DNA of 64,000 nt from Pyrus communis (taxonomy: Eukaryota > Streptophyta > Magnoliopsida > Rosales > Rosaceae): positions 16,229,807 through 16,293,806 of the forward strand of contig NC_084815.1 of the NCBI RefSeq assembly GCF_963583255.1, read 5' to 3'. A program made the translations under genes and the position numbers. Shown here one piece after another: positions 48,037-58,272 of this stretch (the stretch's first letter is position 1; every line of letters begins with the position of its first letter). The notes under the pieces were generated by a model that saw only the letters and a program-made list of their open reading frames with translations, did no database searches and had not been told where the DNA came from.

Positions 48037-50084
48037 ACATAAACAATGATTTCTATTTTTGCATATTTACCTTCCTTCACTGGTTTGTTTCTCAATGTGA
48101 ACTGGCTCATACCGGAACATTTTACTAAAAAAAAAAAAAAAAACAATTGTTCTCGGCATGGTTTCTCACTTAACTAGATATCTTGTACTCTAGATTTAAT
48201 GGACTTGTTTTGATCCTCAAATTCTTGAGTGTTCTTTTAGCCTTCTCTACATGGTTTCTCACTCAATCAGGGAAGAATTCACAATCAATCGATTTAGCGA
48301 AAGTGTGCGCCCAATTCTTATCGTTTCGGACATAAATGTTAGGAGTATAACCTTTTCACAAGCTTACCATAATTACCAGAAAGAGCTTCATGTAGGTGTG
48401 AGATTAAGCCGTCTTCGTCTTTTTGTAAGAAATTGGTGAAGATTGTAATGCAAGTGATCAGCTGATTGCATCACTATCTTCACGCTGAATTGAATGGTCA
48501 CCACTCATTATTTTGCTACAATTCATAACCATCATATTGTACTCTGGTAGACCTTTTCGATGATGTGATGTGTTCGCCTCAACCCAGCTTTCCACTACCT
48601 CGCACCAGGATCATTCGGTTCGCAAGCACGTGGGCATGAAGTTTGAGCAGTCTTTTAGTAAGAGTTGGATGAAGGTTTTAGTACAGAAGGTCAGCGGATT
48701 GTATCACTATCTTACAATAATTCATAGGCATCACATCGGTTCTTTTCCAATGTTATGTGTTTGTCTCAATGCATCTTTCCACTGCTTCATGTCTGAACCT
48801 TGTTGTGAGTATGTGGATGTCGAAATGCTTCTAGCAGATCTATTTGGTGCACTCTGGAATGGCACCATAGCATGGTCGAGGTAAGAATCGGATAATCTTT
48901 ACACTTCTCTGAAAATGTGTGTACTCTCTTTTGTTTTTAGGTTGATCACTTGCGATTCCTCCTTCTTTCCATCAACTTTGACCTTGTTTGACTAGAAACC
49001 TACTACCAAACAAAAATGGAGAGGTGAATTGAGCACCAGAACAGCTCCCAAGAGAAACTGTTTGTTAAGGAAGATGACTTCTCGTTTTTTTACTTGAGTT
49101 TGCTATTAAAATGGTAGCCACTTCTCTTGAATCCCAAGGTATAGTTTTCAAATGGGTTCTATATAGGTAAACAGTGGAGTAGTTGGTCACATTGGGAAGA
49201 ACTGAGGAAGATAGGGTGCTTGGTACTAGATGGAGTTGGTACGCCAACGGTTTTTATTTGATTCGGTTTGAAGATGGCACTTTTTGTGACACGGTACGAG
49301 AGTTTTCTATAGGCAACATTGATTGGTAGAGGAGTATTGTGAATTGGTATTCGGAGGATCGCATTTACGACGTGTGAAATTATGCACCCTTAGGAAATTA
49401 CTGCTTACTTATCGAGACAACAAATGTGTGATCGATATCGCGGATGGCCAACTGTGGTATCGATAACTTATTCGTTGGGTTCGTTAAGTAAGTGGCAGGA
49501 AGATTCGTCTTCAGCAGTTATTACGGATTCGTTATTGTTGGGAATTGACCCAAAAACACATAAGTTCTCGGAGTACGTGACGTTCCTATGCTTGGTATGC
49601 TTGGGCGAGACCCACTCTCATTTTTCAGTTTTGGTTTTCAGTATAAGTATTTTAACTTCCTTTATTTTAGTTTTTTTTTTTTTGACATTACAAATGTTTT
49701 GGGGGAAATTATTTCCATTTTCGATGTTAATTTATGTACGAGTTTTCGATTTATATGTTACTACGTATCTATTTTGACGTTATCGTATTTTGCGTACTTA
49801 TTTTTGACCTTACGTCAATATATGTTTTCAGCTTTATATCTTTATAAAGTATGTTTCTACTTTTACACTAATGGGGAAAGAAAGTATGAGCTTGAAGGCA
49901 CGAAAGATGGAATCATTGCAACCCGATCATGACAGGATGGCATTTTCCCTTTTGTGCAACCGCTCTAACTTGATTTATTCATTACGTACATATTTATATA
50001 TTATTATTCTTCCTATTTTCGAGTATTCCAGTTTAATAAGTGATTTTAAATTTCGAGGACGAAATTCTTTTAACGAGAGTAGAT
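48037..50084. other. Internal sequence of the chimeric element, no gene recognised
   Basis: Open frames (48570-48884, 49424-49777, 49588-49932) are short and carry no motif I recognise. The right end has gypsy-like aaatttcgaggacgaaattc and a purine-rich stretch just before the LTR at 50085. gag and pol are absent. Confidence 0.4.
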
Positions 50085-51977
50085 TGTTGCACCCCACCCC
50101 TGATTTTAAAAATAGTTTTGGGTTTTTATTTAAAAAAATTATTTTTTGAGTCTTAATGTGTGTGTCTGTGGGGCCCTCTTTCCTTTTTGGTCTCCCCTAC
50201 TCAACCCCCTTTCTTCTCTTTTCCTTTGGACCTGTGAGCTCTCTCTCTCCCTCTCTCACAACTCTCTCATTTCCCCTTCGCTCTCTCTCCCTCTCACCCA
50301 TGTTCTCCCTCCCTACACACCCTCATCTCCCTCATCATCAATCACCACAACAACAACAAAACAACATCAGCATCACCCCTGCGAACTAAGACTCAAAGAA
50401 AGAACACCACATACCCTTCTCTTCCTTTCGGCATGTACTGTTCATTATCTTCTCCATCGTGTTTCGTATTTTCCAACGTTGGTAAGCTTCTAAAAACCCT
50501 TGGGATATGTTTTAGGGTTAGATCGAAGCTTGTTTTAAGTTGTGTATACATTTGAATTGCAGAAAATAGCTCGGAGTAGCTTTTCTAAATTTTCCTACAA
50601 GCACCGCCCATTTCAAGGCAATTTCCGGCCAAACCACGGCTAGTTGGCTGGCATGCAATGTATCAATCTCTTCGTCTCGCTGAGTACTACAACTTTACTC
50701 TTCGTTTCACCCAATTTCGTTGAGTATCAAAGAAGTTATGGGCGTTTGAAGTTTGCCCAGAAACCGGCCAAAACCTTGTCTTGGAAATGGGTTAACCCAA
50801 CCCATTAACCCAAGGTCCAACCCAATTACCCAAGCCCAAGTCTGAAATCCAAACCCAGGCCTTTGGGCTAGATCACTAAGCCCAAGCCCATTTCTTTTTA
50901 GTTTTGTTTTATTTTTTTTTATTCCTATTTAATTCTAAAGGCCCTTGGGCCGTAGTGAAATCGGGCTTTAGGACCATTACCCATTAAACCTGAAACCCTT
51001 TTTAATTATTTAAATTAAAGGCCTTTGGGCTGTTTCAATTAGAGCCTTAGGCCAGTTAACTCTAAACCCATTTATTTAAAACCCCAAAACCCTTTTATAG
51101 TAGGCTAGGCTTAAAGCCCAAACCTTTTAAACTCTTGGACCTAAACCCTTTAGGCCCAACTCGGTCCAACCCAAAACCCTTGATCCGGATCCATTGACTT
51201 TGACCCGGTCAATGGTCATCGTTGACTTTGACTTTGATTGGTCAACAATCAACGGTCAACGTTGACTTTGACCATTGATTTTGCGGGTTTTCGTCTGGAA
51301 CCCTTCCTAGCCTAATGTCGACGTCTTGAACCTGTTTCCAATGTTCGTTTTCCCAAATTAAATCGTTTGAGTAGAGTTTGACTAAATGTACCCTTTATGT
51401 GCTTAGGTGCATATATTGTGACGTTTCTGTTTTCGCTAACAACGCAACTTTTCGACGGCGAAGTACTATGAGTGGACCCTTTCTAAAAATGCATGTTTTG
51501 ATTGTAGAAATGCATACATGAAAAGCATGCTTTGATGACTATGTTTTATGAAACGTTTTATGAGATAACATGCTTACTGAGGCTAGTTTGAATTATTACT
51601 ATTTTTCCTATAACCCGTGTTCTTATAGAATTTATGATGAATGACTATATGATATTTAGAACATGTTTAGAACACCTCTTTATAGTATAGATGATGGATG
51701 ACTTTATACTATGAAGTTGCTTTTCAATATATGTATGTTCAATGGTTTTGTACTTACCTAGTGGTCCTTATTTCGCTATGGGACGTAGGGATAGTTTCTG
51801 GTCCGTCCCTGGCGACGGTTTGGTGTTGGCATAAGGCCTTGAGTGTGTTTCCTTTGGCTATTAGCACAGGGACAGGGAGCTGGCATGGGGCTTGGAGTGT
51901 ATTTTCCTCTGACTGTCTGCTCAGAGATGAGGAGCCGGCATGGGGCATGGGGGTTATCGAACATTCACTAGTGATAA

Positions 51978-52027
<50 letters not shown>

Positions 52028-52129
52028 TATGATTTGAGACATTGCACGGCATGCTAGATTTCGGAAAACCTATGTTTATCATGATATATGTGTTGTCATA
52101 AAACCTAGGGGTTACATTGATAACTGTTT

Positions 52130-52169
<40 letters not shown>

Positions 52170-52511
52170 ACTTGGTCTACTTATGTTTGTTTTGCGCCCT
52201 CTTCAGGACTTAGAATCGAGGCATACAATCCCGACGTCAAGGCACTTCCGCATTGGCATCTTCAAGTCTTCTCAGTGTAGGATCCATCCTTTGTTTCATT
52301 CAATTTTATATTATTTCTTTTAGTATTCTAGTTAGTTCTATGCTCTGAACACGTTCCTTAAATGCATATTCATTATTCTTTTATATTTATAAGCCTTATC
52401 TACCCCTTGTTTTCAGCATTTGCACTCAATAAATGGTTTTCGTCACCCTCGGGTGTTGGCCAACACATGCTTATCCTAGTATTCGGGGAATATCGTGATC
52501 GAGTCATGTCA
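50085..52511 (+). repeat. Long gypsy-type LTR (about 2.4 kb)
   Basis: It starts tgttgcaccccacccctgat at 50085 after a purine-rich tract and ends near gagtcatgtca at 52511, three bases before a primer binding site. Its end region (gtcaccctcgggtgttggccaacac near 52440) resembles the end of the LTR seen at 45413-45480. It contains gggcccaaa-rich sequence (50800-51180) and TA microsatellites at about 51980-52022 and 52135-52168. Confidence 0.55.
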
Positions 52512-52514
52512 GAT

Positions 52515-52527
52515 TGGTATCAGAGCC
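52515..52527 (+). other. Primer binding site for initiator tRNA-Met
   Basis: TGGTATCAGAGCC is complementary to the 3' end of plant initiator tRNA-Met, the usual primer for Cassandra and many other LTR elements. Here it joins a gypsy-type LTR on its left to Cassandra internal sequence on its right. Confidence 0.8.
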
Positions 52528-52582
52528 AATCCCTAGCCGGAAGTGTGCCGACGAGGGCGTCGAGCCCCTAAAGGGGATGGAT

Positions 52583-52854
52583 TGTAACATCCCACATTGC
52601 CTAGGGGAATGGATCCTGTAAGCCTTATATGTATTTCCCCATCTCTACCTAGCATAAGGCCTTTTGGGAACTCATTGGCTTCGAGTTCCATCGGAACTCC
52701 GAAGTTAAGCAAGTTCGGGCGAGAGCATTCCTAGGATAGGTGACCCACTGGGGAGTTCTTGTATGAGTTCCCAGAAACAAAAACCATGAGGGCGTGGCTG
52801 AGGCCTAAAGTGGACAATATTATGCTACGGCGGAGCCGAGACTGGGATGTGACA
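52583..52854 (+). repeat. Cassandra LTR (plus strand) with 5S-like core
   Basis: Start tgtaacatcccacattgcc, end actgggatgtgaca. A polypurine-type tract (cctaaaggggatgg) precedes it. The core at about 52685-52765 resembles plant 5S rRNA: ccatcggaactccgaagtta, aagcaagttcgggcgagag (box A region) and ctaggataggtgaccc (box C region). Confidence 0.88.
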
Positions 52855-52992
52855 CTTATATTTAGACACTTTTAGGTTTAAATTTATTCACATTTTCCAC
52901 ATCACTACACTTTATGACTTTATTACCTTTCAGGTGTCTGCCAGTACGACTCAATTGAAAGTCTAGTGGACATACCGGGTCGGGGTGTGTCA

Positions 52993-53563
52993 ATTTCCTA
53001 ATGAAGAAATTAGGTTTTCATCCCTATTTTTGCTACTCCATTGATTAAGACCTATTCCTTTTCAATTTATGATCGAGGTCCTTAGTTATTAATAAACGTC
53101 ATTAATTATTTCAATAATAAAATATTTTTTATTTCTAAATATATTTGTTTAATGTTAGAAATGTTACATTTGGTATATATATATATTTATGGCTAATTTT
53201 TTTAATCATATGTTTTTATCTTCACTTTGTACCCATTTTTAATTTGTACCATTTTTTTTTAAGCTTTAATTTGTACCCATATATTAATTTCATTTTGTGC
53301 CCATATTTTTTAAAGTTTTATTTGTATTTGTACCCATTTTTAATTTGCTAAATGTACCCCTGCTAATTATATGTATTTATTTTATGTTCTAAAATATATC
53401 AATAGTTATTTTTTAAAATATGGTAATAATTATGTGGGAACATTATTTTCTTGCTATAATTTTGTGAAAAACAATATTACTCTAATATTTATTTTAAGTA
53501 TTTATTATATTTTAAAAATATTATTTGAATTTGTTTAAATTTCATAATTTGTGAGACATTAAA
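52993..53563. other. AT-rich repeat with recurring TTTGTACCC motif
   Basis: The motif ttgtaccca recurs between 53227 and 53360. Its inverse (atgggtaca) recurs at 54883-54930, 55148 and 55610-55710. The segments 52993-53563, 54501-55164, 55586-55784 and 56446-56600 look like one old AT-rich element into which the Cassandra copies inserted. No gene is seen. Confidence 0.45.
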
Positions 53564-54500
53564 CGTCACATCCCGCGCACGCCTCTGCCGTAGCATGATA
53601 TTGTCCACTTTGGGCCCCAACCACGCCCTCACAATTTTGTTTCTAGGAACTCACACGAGAACTTCCCAGTGGATCACTCATCCTGAGGACTCACACACCC
53701 GAACTTGCTTAACTTTGGAGTTCCAATGAACTCCGAAGCCAGTGAACGCGCAAAAAGCCTCGTGCTAAAGGAGGTGGGCATGTACATATAAGGCATAGAG
53801 GATCCACTCCCCTGGGCGACGTGGGATCTAACAATCTCACCCCTTTGGGGGCCCAATGTCCTCGTCGTCACACTTCTGGCCAGGGATTGGCTCTGATACC
53901 AAATTGTCACATCCCAACCCGGGCTCCACCACATCCCGGACACGCTCCGCCATAGCATAATATTGTCTGCTTTGGGCCCCGAACATACCCTCACGGTTTT
54001 ATTTTTAGGAACTTACACGAGAACTTTCCAGTGGGTCACCTATCCTGGGAATCTCGCCCGAACTTGCTTAAACTAGTGAGCTCCCAAAATGCCTCGTGCT
54101 AAAAGAGGTGGGCATGTACATATAAGGCATAGAGGATCCACTCCCCTGGGCGATGTGGGATCTAACAAACTCACCCCCTTGGGGCCCAACGTCTTCATCG
54201 TCACACTTCCGGCCAGGGATTGACTCTGATACCAAATTGTCACATCCCAACCCAGGCTCCACCACATCCCGGACACGCTCCACCGTAGCATAATATTGTC
54301 TGCTTTGGGCCCTGAATATACCTTCACAGTTTTGTTTCTAGGAACTTACACGAGAACTTTCCAGTGGGTCACCCATCTTGAGAATCTCGCTCGAACTTGC
54401 TTAAGCTAGTGACCTCCCAAAAGGCCTCGTGCTAAAGGAGGTGGGCATGTACATATAAGGCATAGAGGATCCACTCCCCTAGGTGATGTGGGATCTAACA
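53564..54500 (-). mobile_element. Cassandra TRIM, tandem array of three LTRs
   Basis: Three LTRs (53564-53833, 53905-54167, 54238-54500) are separated by two internal regions of about 70 bp (53834-53904 and 54168-54237). Each has a polypurine-type tract and a primer binding site (ggctctgatacca at 53889-53901; gactctgatacca at about 54222-54234). A perfect 5-bp duplication ttaaa flanks the whole array (53559-53563 and 54501-54505). There is no coding sequence, as expected for TRIMs, which depend on proteins of other elements. Each LTR carries the 5S-like core. Confidence 0.92.
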
Positions 54501-54845
54501 TTAAATGCATGAGTTAAATCTCTTAAATAATGTTTAAGGACCTCAATCAAAATATTTAAGCAAACAAGGTTTCAATCTAACAATTAGGTTGATTAGGGAC
54601 CAGAACCAAAATGATTCTTAGGACACTTTGGATGCGGTCCTTAGCTATGAATATTCTTTTACTGAAACCTTGGTGGTTTTCAATTTTTGATTGAAGTCCC
54701 TGAAATTAATGTGATAATTTATTTCTATGTATGTTACTATATTTTTTAAATTAAAAATTGAAATTTATAATTGTTTATATTAATGAGATTTTAAATAAAA
54801 AACTATAGTTTGTGGGATTAAAAATATTAAAATATAAATATACTA

Positions 54846-54880
<35 letters not shown>

Positions 54881-55164
54881 CATGGGTACATTCATCAAAA
54901 TTAACCAAACAATTATTGTACCAAAACATGGGCACATTCTTCAAAATAAAAAAAAAATAAAAAAAATAAAAAAAATAAAAAAAATAAAAAAAATAAAAAA
55001 AGATATTAGGCTTGATAACGTGAGTAAATTTTTTCAATTAAACTTGACATGGATACATTCTCAAATCAAAGAAAAAAGAATTTGCCCATATAAGTTTAAA
55101 AATGGATTAGAAAAAAATTGAATAGATTTTATATAAAAAAAAGGGGTACATTTTACATATAACA
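54501..55164. other. AT-rich sequence with microsatellites
   Basis: It holds a (TG)n run at 54847-54878 and an (AAAAAAT)n-like run at about 54946-55000. Frames across these runs are low-complexity and are not genes. Confidence 0.7.
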
Positions 55165-55585
55165 TGTCACATCCCGGTCCGGAGATACCAATTTGTCACA
55201 TCCCGGCCCGGGGCGGATCACTTCCCGGGCCCGCTTCACCACCGTAGCACGATATTGTCCGCTTTGGGCTTACCATTCCCTCACGGTTTTGTTTCTGGGA
55301 ACTCACACGAGAACTTCCCAATAGGTCACGTATCCTGGGAATGCTCTAGCCCCCTTCTCGCTTAACTTCGGAGTTCCTACGGAACCCGAAGGCAGTGAGC
55401 TCCCAAAAGGCCTCGTGCTAGGTAGGGATGGGAATACACATTTAAGGATCACTCCCCTGGGCGATGTGGGATGTCACAATCCACCCCCCCTTAGGGGCCC
55501 GACGTCCTCGTTGGCACACATGCGACCAGGGTTAGGCTCTGATACCAAATCCTGGGCGGATCACTTCCCGTGCCGGGATGTGACA
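55165..55585 (-). mobile_element. Rearranged Cassandra element with inverted ends
   Basis: A perfect 5-bp duplication taaca flanks it (55160-55164 and 55586-55590). The left end is tgtcacatcccgg and the right end ccgggatgtgaca, so both ends are the same LTR end in opposite orientation. Inside are a 29-bp partial end with a piece of primer binding site (55165-55193), one full LTR (55194-55478) and the internal region with its primer binding site (about 55534-55546). Then comes a short LTR piece (ggcggatcacttcccg) fused to the inverted end. Confidence 0.8.
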
Positions 55586-55784
55586 TAACAAATTGGTATC
55601 TTTAAGAATGAGTACATTTTAAGATTAAAAATTTGAAAAAATTACATGAATGGGTACATATAAGATTAAAAAAATTGAAAACATTTTTTTAAAAAGCTAA
55701 TGGGTACAAACTTGTTCTAATTTTATTTATTTATTTTAGAAATGTTTTGAATTGAAAATTAGTTAGGAGTTTAATAAAGGTGTG
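55586..55784. other. AT-rich spacer between Cassandra copies
   Basis: It carries inverted copies of the gtaccc motif (gagtacatttt, tgggtacatat, tgggtacaaac) and no gene. Confidence 0.5.
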
Positions 55785-56445
55785 TGTCACATCCCGGCTT
55801 GGGGTCCACCACATCCCAGGCCTGCTCCAGCATTGTAGCACGATAATGTCCGCTTTGGGCCCCGACTACGCCCTCACGGTTTTGTTTCTGGGAACTCACA
55901 CGAGAACTTCCCAGTGGGTCATCCATCCTAGGATTGCTCTCGCGCGAACTTTCTTAATTTCAGAGTTCCTATAGAACCCGAAGCCAGTGAGCCCCCAAAA
56001 GGTCTTGTGCTAGGTAGAGGTGAGAATATACATATAATGCTTACATGATCCACTCCCCTAGACGATGTGGGATGTTACAATCCATCCCCTTTAGGGGCCC
56101 GACATCCTCGTCGGCACACTTCCAGCCATTGATTGGCTCTGATACCAATTTGTCACATCCCGGCCCAGGGTCCACCACATCTCGGGCCTGCTTTACCACC
56201 GTAGCATGATATTGTCCGCTTTGGTCCCCGACTACGCCCTCACGGTTTTGTTTCTGAGAACTCACACGAGAACTTCCTAGTTGGTCACCCATCCTAGGAT
56301 TACTCTCGCGCGAACTCGCTTAACTTCGGAGTTCCTACGGAACACGAGGCCAGTGAGCTCCCAAAAGGCCTCGTGCTAGGTAGAGATGGGAATATAAATA
56401 TAATGCTTACAAGATCCATTCCCCTGAACGATGTGGGATGTTACA
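55785..56445 (-). mobile_element. Complete Cassandra TRIM (661 bp)
   Basis: Two LTRs of 295 bp (55785-56079 and 56151-56445) flank a 71-bp internal region with a polypurine-type tract and the primer binding site ggctctgatacca at 56135-56147. A perfect 5-bp duplication gtgtg flanks it (55780-55784 and 56446-56450). The 5S-like core of the left LTR is at about 55906-55985, on minus. It has the canonical Cassandra layout. Confidence 0.95.
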
Positions 56446-57220
56446 GTGTGAATATTAAAATTCTAAATCAATTATTAATTTTTATTTTAAAAAATTATGT
56501 AACTGACATGTAAATTCATTATTACACTAATGCTAGGGACTTGGATCAAAATCTGAAAACTAATAAGGTTTTAGTCAATGAACATTAGTAGCTATGGACC
56601 GGATAATAATTTTTCTGTTTTTAAATTATATTTTTTTGAGGGGCAAGAATGAAAGAGCCTCAGTAAGGGGGTAATTTGAGGGGTTAAATTAATACACAGT
56701 TTGAAGTTGTGTTTTTGTTTTTAATTTTTTTGTTGTGTTGTGTAAATAATCAACCGAGAAATAAAACTTTTCTTTTGTGAAAAAAATAAATAAATAAAGC
56801 AATTAAGTATATGATAAAATGCTTCTAAATGATGCTCTCTTATAATCCACCATATAAAAAAAATCTTAATATACTATTTTAGTACAACGAAGATGATTCT
56901 CTTCTATAATAACTGTGTAGTTAGTAGACAAAGGATTAGAAATACAGGAGCACTCAACTTCTCAGCTCGCTTATAATAAATTCCTTCAACCTTGACTGCA
57001 AAAATACAAGACTTGCCAAGAATGAATTCCGACTGCAGTTCCTTCTGATGTGAAGAACAGTTCTGCTGAGATTTATAGGAACCCTTTGTCACGGTATGGT
57101 GAGGTCCTGGGTTGAAGCTCTTTGTCCTCAATTTTATCATTTGTCGCATTCACTAGCAGGGTTCGAAGAAGGGTGTAAGCTAGCTTGATATACATTATCA
57201 ATGTTGGATCACACTACCGG
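56446..57220. other. Spacer without a recognised gene
   Basis: An 81-codon frame on minus (57149-56904) contains a SEFILGKSCIFAVKVEGIYYK block that looks protein-like, but I cannot place it in a family. It might be a fragment of an older gene. The rest is AT-rich. Confidence 0.35.
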
Positions 57221-57881
57221 TAGGGGCGACCCTGAAATTCTCGGGGCCCAAGTGAAACTTCGAAAGGGGGCCTCTTGGTTCTCAAGTCCTCTAATATGTT
57301 GCAAATTCATATATTTTATTTTGTTCGGTAATTAATTGTAAAAATCTATTATTATGTCATATATTTTATTTTGTTCGGTAATTAATTGTAAAAATCAAAG
57401 ACTCTGACAAGAATATAATCAAAGATAAACTTGATAAATATATTTGTCCTGTGTTTCTAGCCGTAAAAGTACTAATTAAATTCATATAATCAAGTTTTTC
57501 TGCCAATCTTTATTATTTCATTGATAAACCGTATGATCCAACAAAAAATTTAGTCATAGAATTACTCTAAAAAGTTACAGAAATTCATAGTTTCGATTGG
57601 ATTACCTCATTTGCTATCCTCAAAACCTTGTGAGCTGATATGGAGAATTTGAAAAAGAGAAAAAAATAATAATAATAATTGTAGGAAAATGTTCAAGGAT
57701 GGGAGTCTGGGACGTAGGATATTCATATGTCAACTTTTGAAAGGAAGCCAAGCAAAGAAATATGGTTTTGAAAAAAGAGGAGAAACCTTGTGGCATAAGA
57801 CATCAACAATATTTTTGGGGCCCTTCTAAATCGGAGGCCCTAGGTGGTTGCATCTTCTTGCTCCTCTCAGGGGTGGCTCTA
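57221..57881. mobile_element. Non-autonomous hAT-type element (661 bp)
   Basis: The left end taggggcgaccctga and the inverted right end tagagccacccctga are imperfect inverted repeats. Flanks actaccgg (57213-57220) and actgccgg (57882-57889) form an 8-bp duplication with one mismatch. No coding sequence. Confidence 0.75.
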
Positions 57882-58272
57882 ACTGCCGGTGAGTTGAAGA
57901 GGGAAGGGGTGCGTTCGAGGATAAACTCGGAATTTTGAAAGGGGTTATATTGAGCAGTGGGGGTTATCAATAGAGTTCCCCTAAATTCAAATGACTAGTA
58001 TTTGATGATCTACTATATTACATCGAGCTTTTTACCAACAAACAGATAAAATGGAGACAATTTATTCTTGAAAAGGACTTAAATATTAATATGTGAATTA
58101 CCATGAAGATAATGAAACTGTAACAAAGACTTCGCGACAACTAAATTCCCTGACTTTGTAGGACACTACTATGATTATTAGATGAGAGCCTAAACTTCGA
58201 ATGCTTGGAACATTAACTTGCACAGAAATCTGAAGGTCACTCAAGACATTCGAAATCCACCTAGGCCGATTC
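57882..58272. other. 3' flank of the antiporter gene
   Basis: It should contain the 3' untranslated region of the minus-strand antiporter gene (stop at 58273). No separate gene was seen. Confidence 0.5.

Larger units (their letters stand above)
47063..52854 (+). mobile_element. Chimeric LTR retroelement: gypsy-type LTR at left, Cassandra LTR at right
   Basis: The unit is flanked by a perfect 5-bp duplication cttat (47058-47062 and 52855-52859). It starts TGTTACACCCCACCCCTGAT, an LTR start repeated at 50085, and ends GGGATGTGACA, the end of a Cassandra LTR. Inside are a left LTR portion (47063-about 47640), an embedded Cassandra LTR (47774-48036), non-coding internal sequence, a typical gypsy 3' motif (cgaggacgaaattc near 50055) before the LTR at 50085-52511, then a tRNA-Met type primer binding site (52515-52527), Cassandra internal sequence and a Cassandra LTR. 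No pol gene is left. Confidence 0.7.
45413..52992. mobile_element. Composite retroelement segment with inverted LTR ends
   Basis: The left end (45413, tgacacaccccgacccgg) and right end (ccgggtcggggtgtgtca, ending 52992) are inverted copies. The inverted match covers about 45413-45715 against 46907-47062 joined to 52855-52992, once the insertion 47063-52854 is removed. Flanks are attta (45408-45412) and atttc (52993-52997), a possible 5-bp duplication with one mismatch. Each end is the same (3') end of an LTR, so this is not a normal LTR element layout. The spacer 45870-46900 holds a repeated tacatgtcacattaggtgac-type motif near 46470, 46570 and 46640, and no gene. Confidence 0.55.

Noticed and set aside
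52515..52527. tRNA gene fragment
   Set aside because: The 13-bp match to the tRNA-Met 3' end is a primer binding site beside an LTR; no tRNA fold is present.
54846..55121. 91-codon open frame over microsatellites (and its 64-codon complement)
   Set aside because: The products are poly-CV and poly-KI tracts from (TG)n and A-rich repeats.
52583..56445. 5S rRNA genes
   Set aside because: The 5S-like stretches lie inside Cassandra LTRs with TG...CA ends, primer binding sites and target duplications, and they are diverged. They are LTR parts, not a 5S gene array.
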